From contig RHPI01001311.1 of the NCBI GenBank assembly GCA_009103225.1, positions 1 to 64,000 of the forward strand: a stretch of DNA of 64,000 nucleotides. Reading direction: 5' to 3'. Within the stretch, counting starts at the first letter, position 1. Each line of letters starts with the position of its first letter. Positions 43,756 through 57,653 of this stretch are shown in pieces. This stretch comes from Chlorokybus atmophyticus. Its lineage: Eukaryota > Streptophyta > Chlorokybophyceae > Chlorokybales > Chlorokybaceae. A program made the translations under genes and the position numbers. The notes under the pieces were generated by a model. The model ran no database searches. It saw nothing but the letters and a program-made list of their open reading frames with translations, and was not told the DNA's origin.

Positions 43756-46151
43756 TTGTGAACATAATGTTTATGAGCTGCATGAGTAGGTTGGCGTCAA
43801 TGTTTCATCATTGTCTAGGTCCGACTTGTTGAGGAATCAAGTTGGTGCACTGCCTATTTGACAATGAACGACACTCGCTACGAAGTTGTAGCGGAGGCAT
43901 AGTGTTACACCATGTGAGGCATTGCGATATTGATGCATGCAATTGTACTCCGCGCCTGCCTGCATGCTAGCTGCAATTGAGCATCTCATGCCACATGCTA
44001 TCGCAACAAGAGATAAGGAATGCGTCACGACATGCTTCATTCAGTTAATAGACATATTAGCGAAATGGACTCTTCGCGTCCATTTACTTGTGTGGTTCCG
44101 GAAGTAAAGTGTTACGCACTGTGTTGTGCGAGGTATTCGTAATGCATGTCTGAAGTAAGTATACACGGCACTGCTTGAATGGCACATGCGAAAAAGAAGC
44201 CAACAAGGCAACTTGAACCGTAAGCATCTTATACTACCACTCAAAGACATAGAGACAAGCAAATATGAGATGCTTGCTTGGTGGCACCCCCACCCCACCC
44301 CACCCCACCCGCACCCACACCATACTACCACTCAAAGACATAGAGACAAGCGCATCAGAGGTGGGAGTGGTGCAGATATGGCGAGCGTACTCTGGGTTTA
44401 ACTTCGTGTGCGACGGCAGAACGCGCTGTACAAATCTCTCGTGTGAGCAGTTTCAATGGGACGCCGGTTCTTAAGATATGCTTCAACGGAAAGCTCTTCC
44501 CCCCATCCCCACTCCCCACCCCCCCCACACACAAATATTGTACGTAAGACCCAAGAGTACCATTCGCTCAGCATCAGAAGCCATGCCATGGCTACTACTT
44601 GCCATTATCATAATAGCAAGTAGTGGCAAGGCCCATGATGGAGCCTATAGAGCTACACGTGCTGAAAGCTTGGGAGCACAAAGTTGTAAAGCAACGCAAG
44701 ACGGAGTGCAGCTAGCAAGAAACTCAACTTTGATTAAGAAAACTGTTAAGACGCACATTTCGCTCGTTATACTTAAATGTAACGATATCTTGTTGCAATC
44801 AATCACGCCATAGCTTGTGAACAGTCAACAACAGCCTCATCACCGTATTAAGCATGCAGCAGCAACAATGGTCGCACTACGTATACGTTGCGCGTGTAAG
44901 TGAGGGTTGTGAGCGGCGTGTCTGCTTCGCCATCCCTTCTTTTTGGCGGCCTGCTACATGGCTGCCTGTGAAGACGCAGCACCAACACAACAATCCCCGC
45001 GGAGGGGTGACCGACTCGGCGCCAGCCGAAGGTGGACGTGCGACTGATTCGCGCAAGGGAGGTCCGGTTTTGATTCTCGCTTCAGGCATTCGCGGGCGTG
45101 ATATACAAGTGGAAGTGCAAGCACCAATGCGCATGACCTCCGCCATGCAAATTCGCGCAAGTACAGTAGTAAGCTGCGATACTGGCAGCTGTAATGCGTT
45201 ACGCTAACGGTTGTACTGCTACTGGCGCATGTGTGTTTCTTTTCTGTTTCTTTTCTGCATGCAACAGTGGGCATAGCTCTGATCGCTCGCCTTATGGCTT
45301 ATTACTAGTTGTAAGTTACAACTTGTAACTTGTGTAAGCACCTGATGTACATACAGCAGACCCCATCATAGGCAGTGGCACATGGGACTTACCAGGGGTA
45401 CTCATGTTGTGTACTACAAAGCATATCTGACACTCCATTACAGCATGACAGTGTGCGGTCATGTATTAACGACCGTGCCTACCAACACCCCACAACCACT
45501 GCACCACTGACACGGCAGCCTGGCTATCTACGCTGCAGCAGCCATCACCGTGTCTGCTTCCGCAGTCGTCGGGGTCGCCTGCAAGGGCCGTTGGCTTGGC
45601 ACTGCTGCCACGACCGCCGCTCTTTGCTCCAGCTTTGCCAGACCCTGGGCACGCTGCAGCGCGCAAGCCACCGGTTGCCTGAACAGCGCCAGGAAGCCCT
45701 GGAGCCTGCGCCTTGAAAGGTCACGCGCTGCCAGAGCCTTGTGAGCGCAGAGGTCCAGTACGTCGTGGAACGCCTGACCAAGCGTCCTATGCACATATTC
45801 TACTTAATGCATATGTGTGCACTGCGTATATGCATGCAACATGAATGAGGTAAATGCTGGCGCATGGCTGAAGAGAAACATCGCTCTTGTGGGTTATGCC
45901 ATGCACACTATGCAAACCCATTAACCAGCACTCACTAGTAAGTAAGCTCTCTCAGCGCAAGATGTGTACAAAAGCTTTGTGCAACACAAGGTACCAGCAA
46001 CATGACAGTTTTGCACATGCACGGCCTTTGCCTATGCCTAAGCCCATACCAGCCATTCCACTCTGAAACCACACCTTGCACTGGGACGCCCTGCACACAA
46101 TCCGTATCACCTTTTGGGTTTGGAGGCAGGCTGGGTGCAAGCTGGGTGCAG
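43756..46151. other. Intergenic, short repeats, one weak minus-strand exon
   Basis: A 30-bp direct repeat (ATACTACCACTCAAAGACAT...) at 44229 and 44321 flanks a run of CACCC. Near 44870 lies a broken relative of 27142-27250. On the minus strand 45780-45528 could be a terminal exon (FHDVLDLCAHKALAARD...), but the plus strand is also open there. No firm gene. Confidence 0.35.
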
Positions 46152-49100
46152 TCACTTTAGTGTTTGCCCCGTTAACTCCCGCAACCTAGTGCTCAGCAGC
46201 CTCCAGATGCCTTCAAAATCTGTCGCAATAGAGCTCGCAACTGCAGACCTGTATGGGTCGACCTCCAACTTGGCCGGCTCCACCAAAGAGGTCAACAGCA
46301 CATTCTTCGTCATACCAAGATTGGCTGCATGCCTGTCTCTGATCTTTTTCAGAGAGTCTTGTTCGGCAAGCTCATGCTGATTCAGCTTGTCAATCTAAAC
46401 GATGCACACATTGTCAGAGCAATGAGCACACACACATGTATACAGACTCAACTCTGCGCAAGTTACAAACTGCAATTGACTGCACCTTGTTTACAAGGAT
46501 GACAACATCACTTGCGTGACAATTGGTAACCTTCATGAACTCTGCAAACTGTACATGGGCTTTCGGGCTCTTCTCAGCATCCTCGGGTACAATAAACAGC
46601 CACATTGTCGCTGCTTGAGAGAACGTCAGCAAGCTGCTCATTGCTAATTGTTCAGTATCGGAGCTGTCAGCCAGCCCTGGAAAATCCAGCAGCCAAAAAT
46701 CTTTGCGGACTGGATATGCAGTGATCTGCAATGCACAGCGATTCACACTGTCGTCAGGTGTTCCAACCGTAAGCAACAATAATTTCTGCGATGGGAATCA
46801 CCAACCTGCTGTGTAGTTGCATGACGACCGTGTGGACCGATAATGTCCTTGCCGGGCTCAAGACGGTTAGCAAGCATCTGCACTAGTGTAGACTTGCCGG
46901 CGTTCTTGAGGCCGCAAACAGCCAAGTAGGCAGTACGACCAATCGCGTCTTCAATGGCATGTGCTGCGGAGATAAACTGGATGTACTTGGCAATTTCAAG
47001 CCGTGTCCTTGCAACAGCACTCTCGAGTCCAGGCAATCGCAGCATCCACCTCCGAGGCCAGTGCAACTGGTTGCTCAATACTTGGACATTATGGCCGCAC
47101 TTGATACCCACCTCGTGGCCATACTTAGCGATGAAGTTGACCATTTGCACATTGTCAATCTCATCATACACCTTTACATAATGTTTCTGCACGCAAAAAG
47201 CTGCTGTCAGCTGTGTCGGGCATACAGATGGGCAACGACATAGGTGACACTGCAAATAATCTGCTTGAAGTCCAGCAATCTTGACATGCCTACACAAACT
47301 TGTGTTACAACCGTTTACCGGCGCCAAGGCGTAGCAGCACACTCTCAGAGTTGTTGTGAAAGGAGGGTACCGATCTTTATATGTGCTCGGGGTCACCAGC
47401 TTCATTACCAACAAGAAGAGATAAGCGAGTGCATATACTGGGACGACGTGAGCCCACCCCGGCACTGTCAACAGAAGCAGTCGGTTGTGCCTTTGCAACT
47501 GATCTTCCGTATGATGCGCAGCACACAGCATGCACGATATGTGTGGGATATGTTCGGGATATGTTCTGACCTGCGATGGGCGATCCCCCTTGAGAAAACG
47601 ATGTCATGATCTCCATGTCATATATCACGGGGGTGACAATCAGCGCCTTCAAGTTGGCAACGTCTTGCGACAAGTCTCGCGGTTGGTTTTGCGGCTGATG
47701 CCCTGCAATAGCTTTCAACACATCGTCAACCGCGCTCAGCGATGCTTGCCTCACGAGCCCGCTCCAATGCTGTTGCAGCGGTCCTCCTAGCACATCGTTG
47801 CTGTCCTACCATCACCGTGACAAGTACCACCGTGGTCATTGTTGATATGAAGCACTCAGTCTGTTGAAGTCAACCACGAGACTGGAAGCAACAAACGATA
47901 GGCATGATGTACCTGGCAGAAACTGAGGCGCAGAACGAGCACTTGAAGAATGCGTTCCAGCATGGGAGCAAGTCCTCCCGTATCCATGATCTTCTTCGCT
48001 GCAAGAACCCCCGACGCGCAGCCGAAGAGAGTCTCAAGTCGCACACACATACGACCAGTGCCTTGCTGGCGATCCATGTCGCTGCCACTTGCCACACCCC
48101 ACAATTTCATCAACAGTGCAAAGTCGTCCTCTTCCTTAGCCTCACACGAGAGAATGAGGCTGTGTTCTTTTGGCCATCGCGCGAGCTGCCAATCCAATAC
48201 CGACCATTCGTTCGCCAACTTAATGTTGACGAACGCGCCAAGGTTTTCCCCTTCAATCTGAAGGTCCGCCCCACGCGAGTTGGACTTTACACACAGCTGC
48301 ACTTTATCGATGCGGGGAGGCGGAGACTCCACACTGGCCTGCTGAGCCTCTGTGCCTTGATAGCTGGTTCCATGCGCAGAACACGTGCATGGCAGCATTA
48401 AGCCAAAGCCCTGAAAGGCGACCATGTACTCCTGCAAGCTGTGATCAGGAAGGTACTGAAAGTCCGGCAATATCCGCGACTCGGGATGGTGTGGTGACAG
48501 CCACCAGCACGTGCTTGTGGTGGGGTTCACATCGCTGTACTGGCACCTCCATTGGCTGCCAAAGGGTACGTACCATTTGTCCTGAGGTCCTTCTTGTTGC
48601 AGGTCTTCCATCGCGGCGTTCAATCTGGACTGCAGCCGTTGCACAACATCTTCGGTAATAGCGCTGCGGATCTCGCTCCGAAAGATAGGACGCAGCACAC
48701 CATTCAGGTCTCTCAGGAAATCTTGCGCGCGCCTCAAACGATTGCTTGCAGCACCCGTGACGGCAAACGCAAGGGCGCGGAAGCTTCGTAGCAGGTGTGG
48801 GATGGGATCCTGTCTATTCAGCAGGTTGACGAAACACTTCTGTAAGCCATGCCTTCTGACCGAGTCAGCAAACTCCTGATCCCCGACCAGAGGTGCTCCA
48901 AAGGTGATGGACAGAGCGCGATGGATGAATGCGTCTCTCCCTCCAGCAGCAGGGTTGCTTGCAGGACTCGCCTCAAGCTGTTTCAGAAACGCATCTGCCT
49001 CACATATCTCATGTGCCTCACTGTCTGTAGCCTCTCGCGGCAATCGTTGCATCTGCTGGTGTTTCTTGCTCAATGCCTCGGTCACAACCTCCATGTCATC

Positions 49101-49822
49101 AAACATGGCAACGAGGGCCAGCTGGGCAACAGCTCCGCCCAGGCTGTGGCCGCATAGCACGAGGAGCTTCTGCGTGCCGCGCACGAGCTCCTGCACAATT
49201 CACACATGCACGTTATGACAGTTTAGTCGCTGGCATCACATGCACTTGCTTTTCTTGCGGTAAGTTGGTTGCATAATCCACACATGCACGCGTGATGCCA
49301 GTAGCAAAAGAGACTGACCTTTAAGTAACGAATTGGCAAGCGTTTGACACGCTGGCAGACGCCAAAGTGAACGCTGCCGTTGATTGCCTTGAACGGTTTT
49401 TGCCAGGCTTGAATGTCTGTTAACAAGTCGCCGTTGTCCGCTGTGCCTCGAAACGCCACAAACACAGCCTCTGAGGTGTCCACAATAAGCAGGGAGTGCG
49501 GGCCGCTGCATGAGCGGCGCACCTGATGCATGTAACAAGGTGTGTGTTCAGCCCAAATAAAGCAAGCATGCCAGTCTGTCACATTGTGGGGAGGAGAGAA
49601 GTAATGAAGACAAAACAAGAGTGAATGACTGATTGCGTGACTCGCTCTCACCCCTGTAAAGTGAGGGCAGTAGGGAGGGGTTTGCTTTGCATGTGTCTCA
49701 AGGGATGTCCTCAGTTCCGCATCGCTCATGTAAGCCATGTTTGAGCACTGAAGGGCGCCCCATACAAGGCTCGCATCGACCCCTATGTCTTTCTTGCAGT
49801 CGGTTACGTAAGGAACGTTCAT
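46152..49822 (-). CDS. Class 3 lipase fused to a dynamin/GIMAP-like GTPase
   Basis: Exons 49822-49652, 49522-49319, 49190-47913, 47805-47571, 47203-46806, 46725-46486 and 46394-46152 join in phase to about 922 residues (TGA stop). Lipase part: VAFRGTADNGDLLTDIQAW, then GHSLGG with the nucleophile Ser (about 49134-49151), ITFGAPLVGD and NRQDPIPHL supplying the acid region, as in class 3 lipases and plant EDS1-like proteins. A beta-rich linker follows. GTPase part: P-loop CGLKNAGKST (46891-46914), DFPG as G3, and NKID as G4 split by the last intron. The exon after 47571 is placed by phase and could differ. Upstream exons are possible, since the ATG lies eight bases inside an exon with a good acceptor. 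Function unknown; lipase and GTPase fused in one chain suggests membrane remodelling or immunity. Confidence 0.8.
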
Positions 49823-52818
49823 TGTTCCGTCTGCAAAGCAGAAAACCCTGCATGCATGCATTCAAGAAAAGAAACCAAACAACTATTCAGAACGGCAGCA
49901 CATGTGTCTTTTGAATTAAATCATCATAACAACCGATGTCGCCAACCGGGAAGCATGTAACCCATACTGCACAGAGAGAGAGAAACAGAGAAGCCATACA
50001 CACCGGTAACACAGACATCTGCTGCTACAATCAACGCCAAAGCATACCAACAGTCACTGTTACTGTTGGCTTCCAGAGATGGAGGGGGTGAGAGGCAGAG
50101 AGGAAGGGAGCTTGGGCGAGAGAGAGAGCCACGTATTACATACATCGAAGCTGTCACAATATCCTGTAGGCTTGATAATTGGTTACAGCTACATCTGTCA
50201 CATGCGCGCGTGCGGGACTAAGTAGCAGTAAAATGGTAAGCCGTACCAAGCAATTCTGAGTGTTCTCATAAGCATGACTAATGCCAGGTGAGTGTGGACC
50301 CGAAGCTGGTACAGGCCTGAGCATGTGATTGTCTCTGTGCGTGCAAACAATTAACTTCAAGTATGGTCACATCAATAAAAACGCAGGCACTCCTTATTGC
50401 CTTTCCTACACTACCTGGCGACGGTTGGACTGGGGTACAGATGTGCACACGCGTAATACCTGGCTGCTTTGGTTAAGCCGAGTTCTACGGCTGCACTCCT
50501 GCCGCCAGAGCTTGCTTGAGAGCTCAAGAGAACATGCGGCACCGCTCTGCCTCAGCAGCAATCTGACTGCAATTGTCCCAACAAAACAGCTGCGCATGTC
50601 TAGCACTCTCTGGCACTGGGCAGCTATTAGGGGCAAGCACGGTGTGGTAGGCAGGGTTTTCAGACTAGGAGGCCCTCAAGGCACGGACGAACCTGCCAGC
50701 GCGTGCGCCAGTAGTTCTACAGCGCCTCTAAGCTCCCCTTACAAGTACATGATGACTGTGTGGCGGCGGCGGCGGCACTGCCAACCACATCGCCGTTAAC
50801 ATGCTGCATGCCTTTGCGGCGCTTGGACGTGTGGCGCATGGGCTATTCCTCAAGGAGTCAGGAAGCGACACGCTCAACAATGTCATTGCATGCCGCGCAC
50901 AAAGTATGTGCCGCAGAGTGGGCATTACGTGCATGCCTTTTCGGTGTCGGCGAAGGCGGTCTCGAGCCTCGTGACTCATGACTCATGAGTCAGGCACACT
51001 AAACGATGCTCAATTGTTGTATGTATCAAAAGCAACACACCAATTCAGACTGTATGTATACTAGCTTCCATGCTATACCCAACCATGCTCAACTATGCGG
51101 GCATTCTGTACATGTAAGATGTGCGACACATGATGTGCGAACATGCATAAATACGTAAGACACACCATACCTGCAGCGTGTCGCGTTTGTACAATTAACA
51201 ACAATGAAGTAGACCTCACTAATTGCTGATGCATTGACATGTCACCTATCGAACATAAATTAAATGGCAATGTATATGTAAATATATATGTATCTGCATT
51301 CTGCAATCCTTCGTAAAACCCGTTTTTTGCGTTCTGTCGTACAACAAATGTGTAATTTTAATGACTAACACTCGTAATTATAGTTTTTATGCGAACACAG
51401 TATGATAGCTCGCCTATTTGCTCCGCACTATGACATGCTTGTTCTCATGTGCTGTGTGTTATAGCACATGATAGCGGTACAGCTCAGCCCATTTGCGTCT
51501 ACGATGCTATTATATGTATATCAAATGTATTACATTGTAAGTGATGCATAAATAAAGCCAAAGAATATGCCAATTCACACTTTAATGGCATCGAACGCAA
51601 TATGGTTGAGGTAAATCTTACACCCGAAAGTATAAAATATGAAACCAATAATAGACATTCTAGAGTATTGAACCACATACTCTTAGCACAGCAAAACACT
51701 GACTGTAACTGATGTTCACACATATTTACGCACCACCCGGTGTTGAAACCGGCTATGTGCTCTATGTAGAGCACATATACGCGCTATATGTTTAATGTTT
51801 ACTACTAAGTTCCGCACTAGTGCATGTTTAAGTACTTGAACATGCACGTCATCGTACTATAGAGATGGTGCCACGTCCCTCAATGCAAAGCCAAGCATAA
51901 GGAGGCAGAGCCTCAGCATTTGCCACTCCTATGGTAGTGTCAATTGTGACTTGGTGAACAGTAGGCTATAGCAGTCGCTATCCGCAAACGGATGGATGTG
52001 GGTTGTAGGTGCTTATTTATGCGGGCTCGCGTTTTGTAGCCCATCAAAATTTTAAGTTCAAGTTTTAAGAACATATGATAAGACAATAATGGATTTTTGA
52101 AAATCTTATATTATTGACAACCTCACGCTATTTGCAATGGGTAAAGAGATTTATTTAACGAGATCAACAAGCAGCCTATACCGTGCATACATGCAGTCAT
52201 GAAGTGCATACATGCAGTTGTAACCATCCGACCTTCAGGTACATATGTAATACTAATTCTTGTACTCATTGCCACTCAGACAATTGCATGTGCGCATAGG
52301 TGGGGCAACCGCCACACGCAACCAACTCTCAGGTATGCAGCACATCACAACACTACTGTGTCCATCGTGCAGCATACACACATAGCCACATGAACAAGCG
52401 TATGCGCGCATATATGTGGGACAACCATTGCCACAGTTATCAATCAACTTGCATCCATGGAACACAAGGTACACCGAGCGTTGAAGCTAATAGTATGGGG
52501 CAACCGCGACACATAACAAAATCGTAAATTGCAATACATCATGTCTACTGAGATGCTAACACATAACATACCTCACATTGCTTAGCAAAGTTTGCATGGA
52601 ACAGTTGATGCCATGTACATACAATGTGAGGTGCAAGTGTAATAATACGAGCAAGTGTGCACTGGTCGCTTTGGTAGCATAGCAGACCCTGCACTGCATG
52701 GCATTTAATGAGTCGTAATTACAGCACACCAGCAGCACCTCTCAGTTATTGTAGAGACTGCTATTGACAAGCAGCTACCGATAACTACATGTTTCACTGG
52801 CCAGACGCTGCAAAGACT
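49823..52818. other. Intergenic, partly AT-rich, no gene seen
   Basis: About 51000-52200 is AT-rich, with short inverted repeats such as ATGTGCTCTATGTAGAGCACAT (51754-51775). About 52290-52510 repeats a GTGGGGCAACCG/GTGGGACAACC motif. No frame has splice or domain support. Confidence 0.35.
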
Positions 52819-53485
52819 TCAGTCACAATAAGCTAGAACATTCGGCAACTTTTCAACTGCTGCACGGCTGGAGTCCAGCTGGCGCGTCAACTTCATCCAG
52901 TTGCGTAACACAGCATCATGGGCAACCTCAAGTTTCGTGAAGCACCCTTCATCTGAGCAAGGCATATATGGTCATAATGCGAGACAGCTAGCAGGTGGGG
53001 CTTGCTCATCACAGACGGTGGGCACAAGCACATAGCATGGAGTCCACCATGCATGCTGCTACAAACACTGGCAGCCCTAGCAACAACACCCTGCAACACT
53101 AGGCACATACTGTCAAGGCTGCCAACCGTCTGATTGCAAAAGACTTACCGTAGCCATCCCAAAGCAGCTCCGCTACAACTCCATGATTACGGCGTAATGG
53201 ACTGCACAATTCCGCTGCAGATGCTGTGGCGAGTAACAACTTTCGCGGTAATTGCTTGGCATTGAGTGGGTTTGCAATGAGCACCCAGTGTCGCGCGACA
53301 GTTCGCGCTAGAAACCAGCAGTTGGTACGCACGAGTTGGAACATGCCCGTGCAGGGGTCACACTTCACCATGTCAATGCTGAAGAGCATGTCACAGAGCA
53401 TGGGTTGAGCTTGTGGTTGAAAGGTTGCTTCCCATAACCTCCAAGGATGAAGGCGGGAATGGAATTCTGCAGTCCAGACTGCCAC
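52819..53485 (-). CDS. Two 3' exons of an unrecognised gene
   Basis: The upstream exon runs to 53149 (DMLFSIDMVKCDPCTGMFQ... ending ELLWDGY) with donor GTAAGT. The terminal exon, 52952-52819, reads DEGCFTKLEVAHDAVLRNW to a TGA and joins in phase after CTCAG. The mix of Trp, Cys and hydrophobic residues looks like a folded protein. No family recognised. Upstream exons are probably further right but were not resolved; 53485 is only the limit of the open frame. Confidence 0.42.
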
Positions 53486-56190
53486 TGCATCCCAAGCATC
53501 CCCGCTGAGGAAAATGCATACAATGACGCCCTGTCACAGCACAGAATTTGCGCTGTCATTGCGGTGCGACTGCATTGATGCACATCATGTGTCTAACACG
53601 ACTCCAAAAGCACGCCAATAAACACATGGAACATTGCTTGGAGTGGAGGCATGGATGAACCACATTCAATGCATGCAAGAGGAGTCACTCTGTAAGTAGC
53701 ACTTGCAGAACATTAATTGCAGCACACGCATAGACGGGGTGGGCACGACGTCGCAGGTGTGTGTGTGCGGGGGTGTATGCTTGTATCTGCGCGCATCACG
53801 TAACATGTACAGACGTGCGTGCAGCGTAACTCTATGACCTCGAGCACTCTTTGCACACAAAACGCTCACATGGCTGCGTCCATTGGCTTGTGACGACTCG
53901 TGAAGCGTGCTGACTCTTGAAGCGTTCTACCTGCATGCACATGGCACACTGCTGAGCACTCGGAGGCAACGGCATCGGGCCCTCGAGTGTAGTGATGAAG
54001 CCCGTGTTAACTTGCAGGCAGAGTGCATGATGAGGGTTCAGCGCCGGGTTGTCGACACAACTCTGGCATGGACAATGCGGGCGGTTGCCGCCCAGTTGCG
54101 CCCGTACCCACCAGCCTGAGGGCCGTCCTCACGTCCTCCTCCCTCCCCTTGACTGGCGTCACTGGCTTGCTGCCAGTGAAGGAAATGCAGGAAGTCTGAA
54201 TACGGAAGTTTTAAGGGCTCGTTGGCGACCAGCAGACCAGGGACGCTCTGGCCAGCATTGTCAAGCAGAGGGGGCTGTACACAAGCGGCACGAGTTGACC
54301 CGTATGACATGCGTCTTACTGAGACAACGCTGCGACAGTGCAGGCCCAGCCTAGCATGCTCGCCGCCGCCGTCACCCTGGTCAGCAGCGGTCAGTTAAGG
54401 GCGTTCGTTTGTGGTGCGCTAAGATCGACTGCCACGTTACAATTACAATTGAATCACCTGTGCCACCCATGACAGAGTCGGTGCGGTGCAAGCTTGGCGA
54501 CCACTACGGTAGTGGCACTACCGCAACGGCAAGCGTACATGCATACATAGGCTAGCAGGTGACAATAGATGATAGGAGATGATGGTAAATGACGAGAAGC
54601 CGCCCCATGTAGCAGCTGATGGAAGCCACCGGATTGTGGACCGTCGTCATGCAATTACATCATCATTCCCAAGCTGTACGCATTGACTGACAGGCCCTGA
54701 AAGCTCTAGAGGCTTCCAACCCTAGGCCGGCTACAACCACTGTGGCTAGGTGTGCCGCGGCACGCGGTGTCTCTTCCACCCCCCACCCTTCGTAAACCTA
54801 CATGCCTAGTGGCTTGCGAAGCAGCGACCGCGGCACGCGGTGCTACCAGGTGCTATGCTTAGTGGCTGGCGGATAGGCCTAGATCCTCTGCATTGTCCGC
54901 AAACACAGACTTATACCATACCATGCAATGCATGACATGCATGACAGTGTAGCAACTTGCTATATACATGATCGAGGCATGTCATGTGATGTAAAATCAA
55001 TAGCATGGGTCCCTATACTAACAGTTCGGCACGCACTCTGTACTTTGGGGTGGACAACATAACTTACGCTCTAGGCAAGTGCACCACTGGTTGCACCGCT
55101 GGCAGCGCTGTCGTTGCTGCTGGCGGGGATGGGGTGGTGGGCGGCAGCGACGTCAGCCGTCTCAGCAATGGCCTCAGCGGGCTTGCGCCTTGAAGAACTG
55201 CGAATGTGACGCCGGCTACCAACAACGGGAGGGCGTCTACTGGCAATGCCGGAATGCCGCTTCTCAGCACCATGCCACCGCATCCCAGCAGGCACTGCCC
55301 AATTTTCACCATCACCGCAACCCCTCCTCTGAATTGGCCTTTGGTATGAGCCCCCTGGCGTGCTGCGCCCCCCTCCCCTCCCCTCCCTCCCTTCCCGCCG
55401 GCACCGTGCTAGCAGCTGGGCGTGCACCTGATGCGAATTCCAGGCGTCCAAAGTGTGTACCCACTTGCTTTCCAACCATGTATGTGGTCATGCTTAAGGC
55501 TGCCGCAACATGCACTTATACACTCACGCTTTTTTTTGCAACCAGGTTTTTATATGTTGCGTTGCCTCAGCGTACTGTGCACAAGACTGACCAGCCGACC
55601 TCCAACAATGTCAGCATTGATGTGTTTAACTCCCTGGTTGCTGTACACAAAGCGCTAAGGCAAGCATTGCGTATAGTCCAGTTGTCTCTTTCTGGCTGAA
55701 TATGACTGTTGCTGCCCCGTTTAGAAAATACGCCCGTTCTGCCTTCCTTCCCACAGAGAGCGTTACGAGAGGTTGGAGCGGAGCCTCCCTGCAAACGCAA
55801 ATGAGCAAGCAGGGCGTTGCGAGAGCTTGCCAACTACAACGGGTTGGAGCAGCAGCAGCTAGCGGCAAGGACGATTGGCTCAGTACAAAAGAGCTTAGTT
55901 AAAGAGATGGTCACCACACTAGCCGGCATCTTTCTGCGTTGTTGTAGTTAAGCTTTGTTTATGTAGTCAACACTACGCTGACTGTTAATGGCACATGTAT
56001 AGAGGTTGGGTCTTATTATACACTACAAGATCAAGGTATGCACAGTGTTGTCATGTTACCTTCACTCACAGTACTGTGTACGGGACCAGCAGTGCATAAT
56101 ACTGCTGACTCTGTTGCGCTTGCAGTTACGCTATTGAAGCATTAGAAGAAGTTACATCTGCAAGGGGGCTTCGCTATTGAACTAGACTGC
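53486..56190. other. Mostly unassigned; one possible terminal exon
   Basis: A plus-strand exon at about 55545-55699 (RFLYVALPQRTVHKTDQ..., stop TGA) follows a CAACCAG acceptor. Other open frames here (54038-54310, 55079-55475) are unsupported. The words CCGCGGCACGCGGTG recur at 54756 and 54827. Confidence 0.3.
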
Positions 56191-56195
56191 TCGCA

Positions 56196-56787
56196 GGAGC
56201 TGCAACTGTCAACACCGGCTGCTGCGCGGAACACGGTTTGACACTCCAGAACAAGTGCTGGGGAAACAAACAATCAGGCCCTTGAAGATACAGGTCTACG
56301 GCTTCTCCATTTTCAGCCACCAAGGTCACGTTGGCAAGCACTATTGCATGCGTGTGACGTTCTTCCTGTACAGGATCAGTCGTTTGGCAGATGTTGCATC
56401 AATAAGCAGCCTGTGACCATAACTAGTTGTTAAACCGTAGCCTTCAATAAGCATCTGTCTGTAACTTTACTTGTACATGTCGCAGCACACTCGTCAGGCC
56501 AAACTGCTCTTCGCAAAGGCTGTCATTGTCAGAACTCAAACGCTTGCAATTGCTCTACACAACCGTTATGGAGAGCAGTGCTCGCCTGCCCAGGCCCATG
56601 GCATAACTCTATCGACTCTAGACAATTTCTGCAACGTGACGGCATGCAGAACGCTCCACCTTCCTGACGGCATGTTGCAAAGTTATCCGTGGCTTAGCCA
56701 GTTGAAGTTTGCAGCCATGATGGATAGCAAGGTGCGTGCGTGCATGCATAATCGCATATGCGTGTGCATGCGCTTGTATCATCTCGG

Positions 56788-56837
<50 letters not shown>

Positions 56838-57088
56838 CTCTCGCGCGCGCTCTCGCGCTCTCTCTCGCGCTCTCTCGCTCTCGCGCTCTTGCGCTCTCTC
56901 ATCGTTTGGTGACGTGAAAGCAGCTGAACTACAATTACATATATCGGGTTCCAAATCCTGTAGCCACCGTCGGGGGGGACTATACTACTGTTTTGTGTGA
57001 TCTCAATATGACCAAGCACATGTTATGTGGTCGACAGAAGCACCACACTGTCATGACAATGCACCTGTTGCAAGCATGTCACACTTAA
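56196..57088 (+). CDS. Last exons of an unrecognised gene
   Basis: Exon 56486-56731 (HTRQAKLLFAKAVIVRTQ..., 82 codons) joins in phase to 56921-57088 (QLNYNYIYRVPNPVATVGG..., stop TAA). The intron starts GTGCGT and holds a CT-rich microsatellite. A possible upstream exon, about 56196-56389, reads TRFDTPEQVLGKQTIRPL, but its junction is not resolved. No domain recognised. Confidence 0.42.
56791..56890 (+). repeat. (CT)n and CTCG-variant microsatellite in an intron
   Basis: Pure CT to about 56834, then CTCGCG variants. It lies in the intron 56732-56920. Confidence 0.95.
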
Positions 57089-57151
57089 AACATATGCGTA
57101 TCACAGCTGTATACAGTACTGCATTGCTGCTCTGCCGCTGCATGTGATGAA

Positions 57152-57196
57152 AGCAGCGTACAAGCGACTTGTACCAGTCGCTTGTACGCCGCTGCT
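57152..57196. repeat. Hairpin with 14-bp perfect core arms
   Basis: GCGTACAAGCGACT and AGTCGCTTGTACGC face each other around a short loop, with GCAGC/GCTGC extending the stem. It lies just past the end of the gene at 56486-57088. Confidence 0.65.
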
Positions 57197-57653
57197 CAAA
57201 TGCCACTCAGTGAATGCACACCTGTGGAGTGTGGCGCGCAAGCGCGCTGCAGGAGGTCATGACATAGCATCCGCAAGCGACGAACACAGCAGCCTCACAT
57301 ACCCTATACTCTGCACTAACCCACATGTACGCGCAGCTTACTTATTACAGAAGTACTTCTGCTTACAAAGGGTAGCGTACAAGCATAGCATCCGACGCAC
57401 GGCGCATTATGGAAGGAGGTCACACTCTGGCAGAGTCTCGCACCCTCAAGTCCTCCTTCAAGTTGGTGTAGTATGACCAGCGACTGTGGGTGAATGGCCA
57501 CTTGTGACTCAACAAGAATCTCAACGACAGGTCTTATCCTTTTCTGCAACCGAGTTGTACGTCAGACATGTTGCACGCAGTATACACAGTTCCTAGCAGG
57601 CAGGGCCACATCAACACAATAGACATGGGCCTGTACGTGGCATGCGTACTCAC

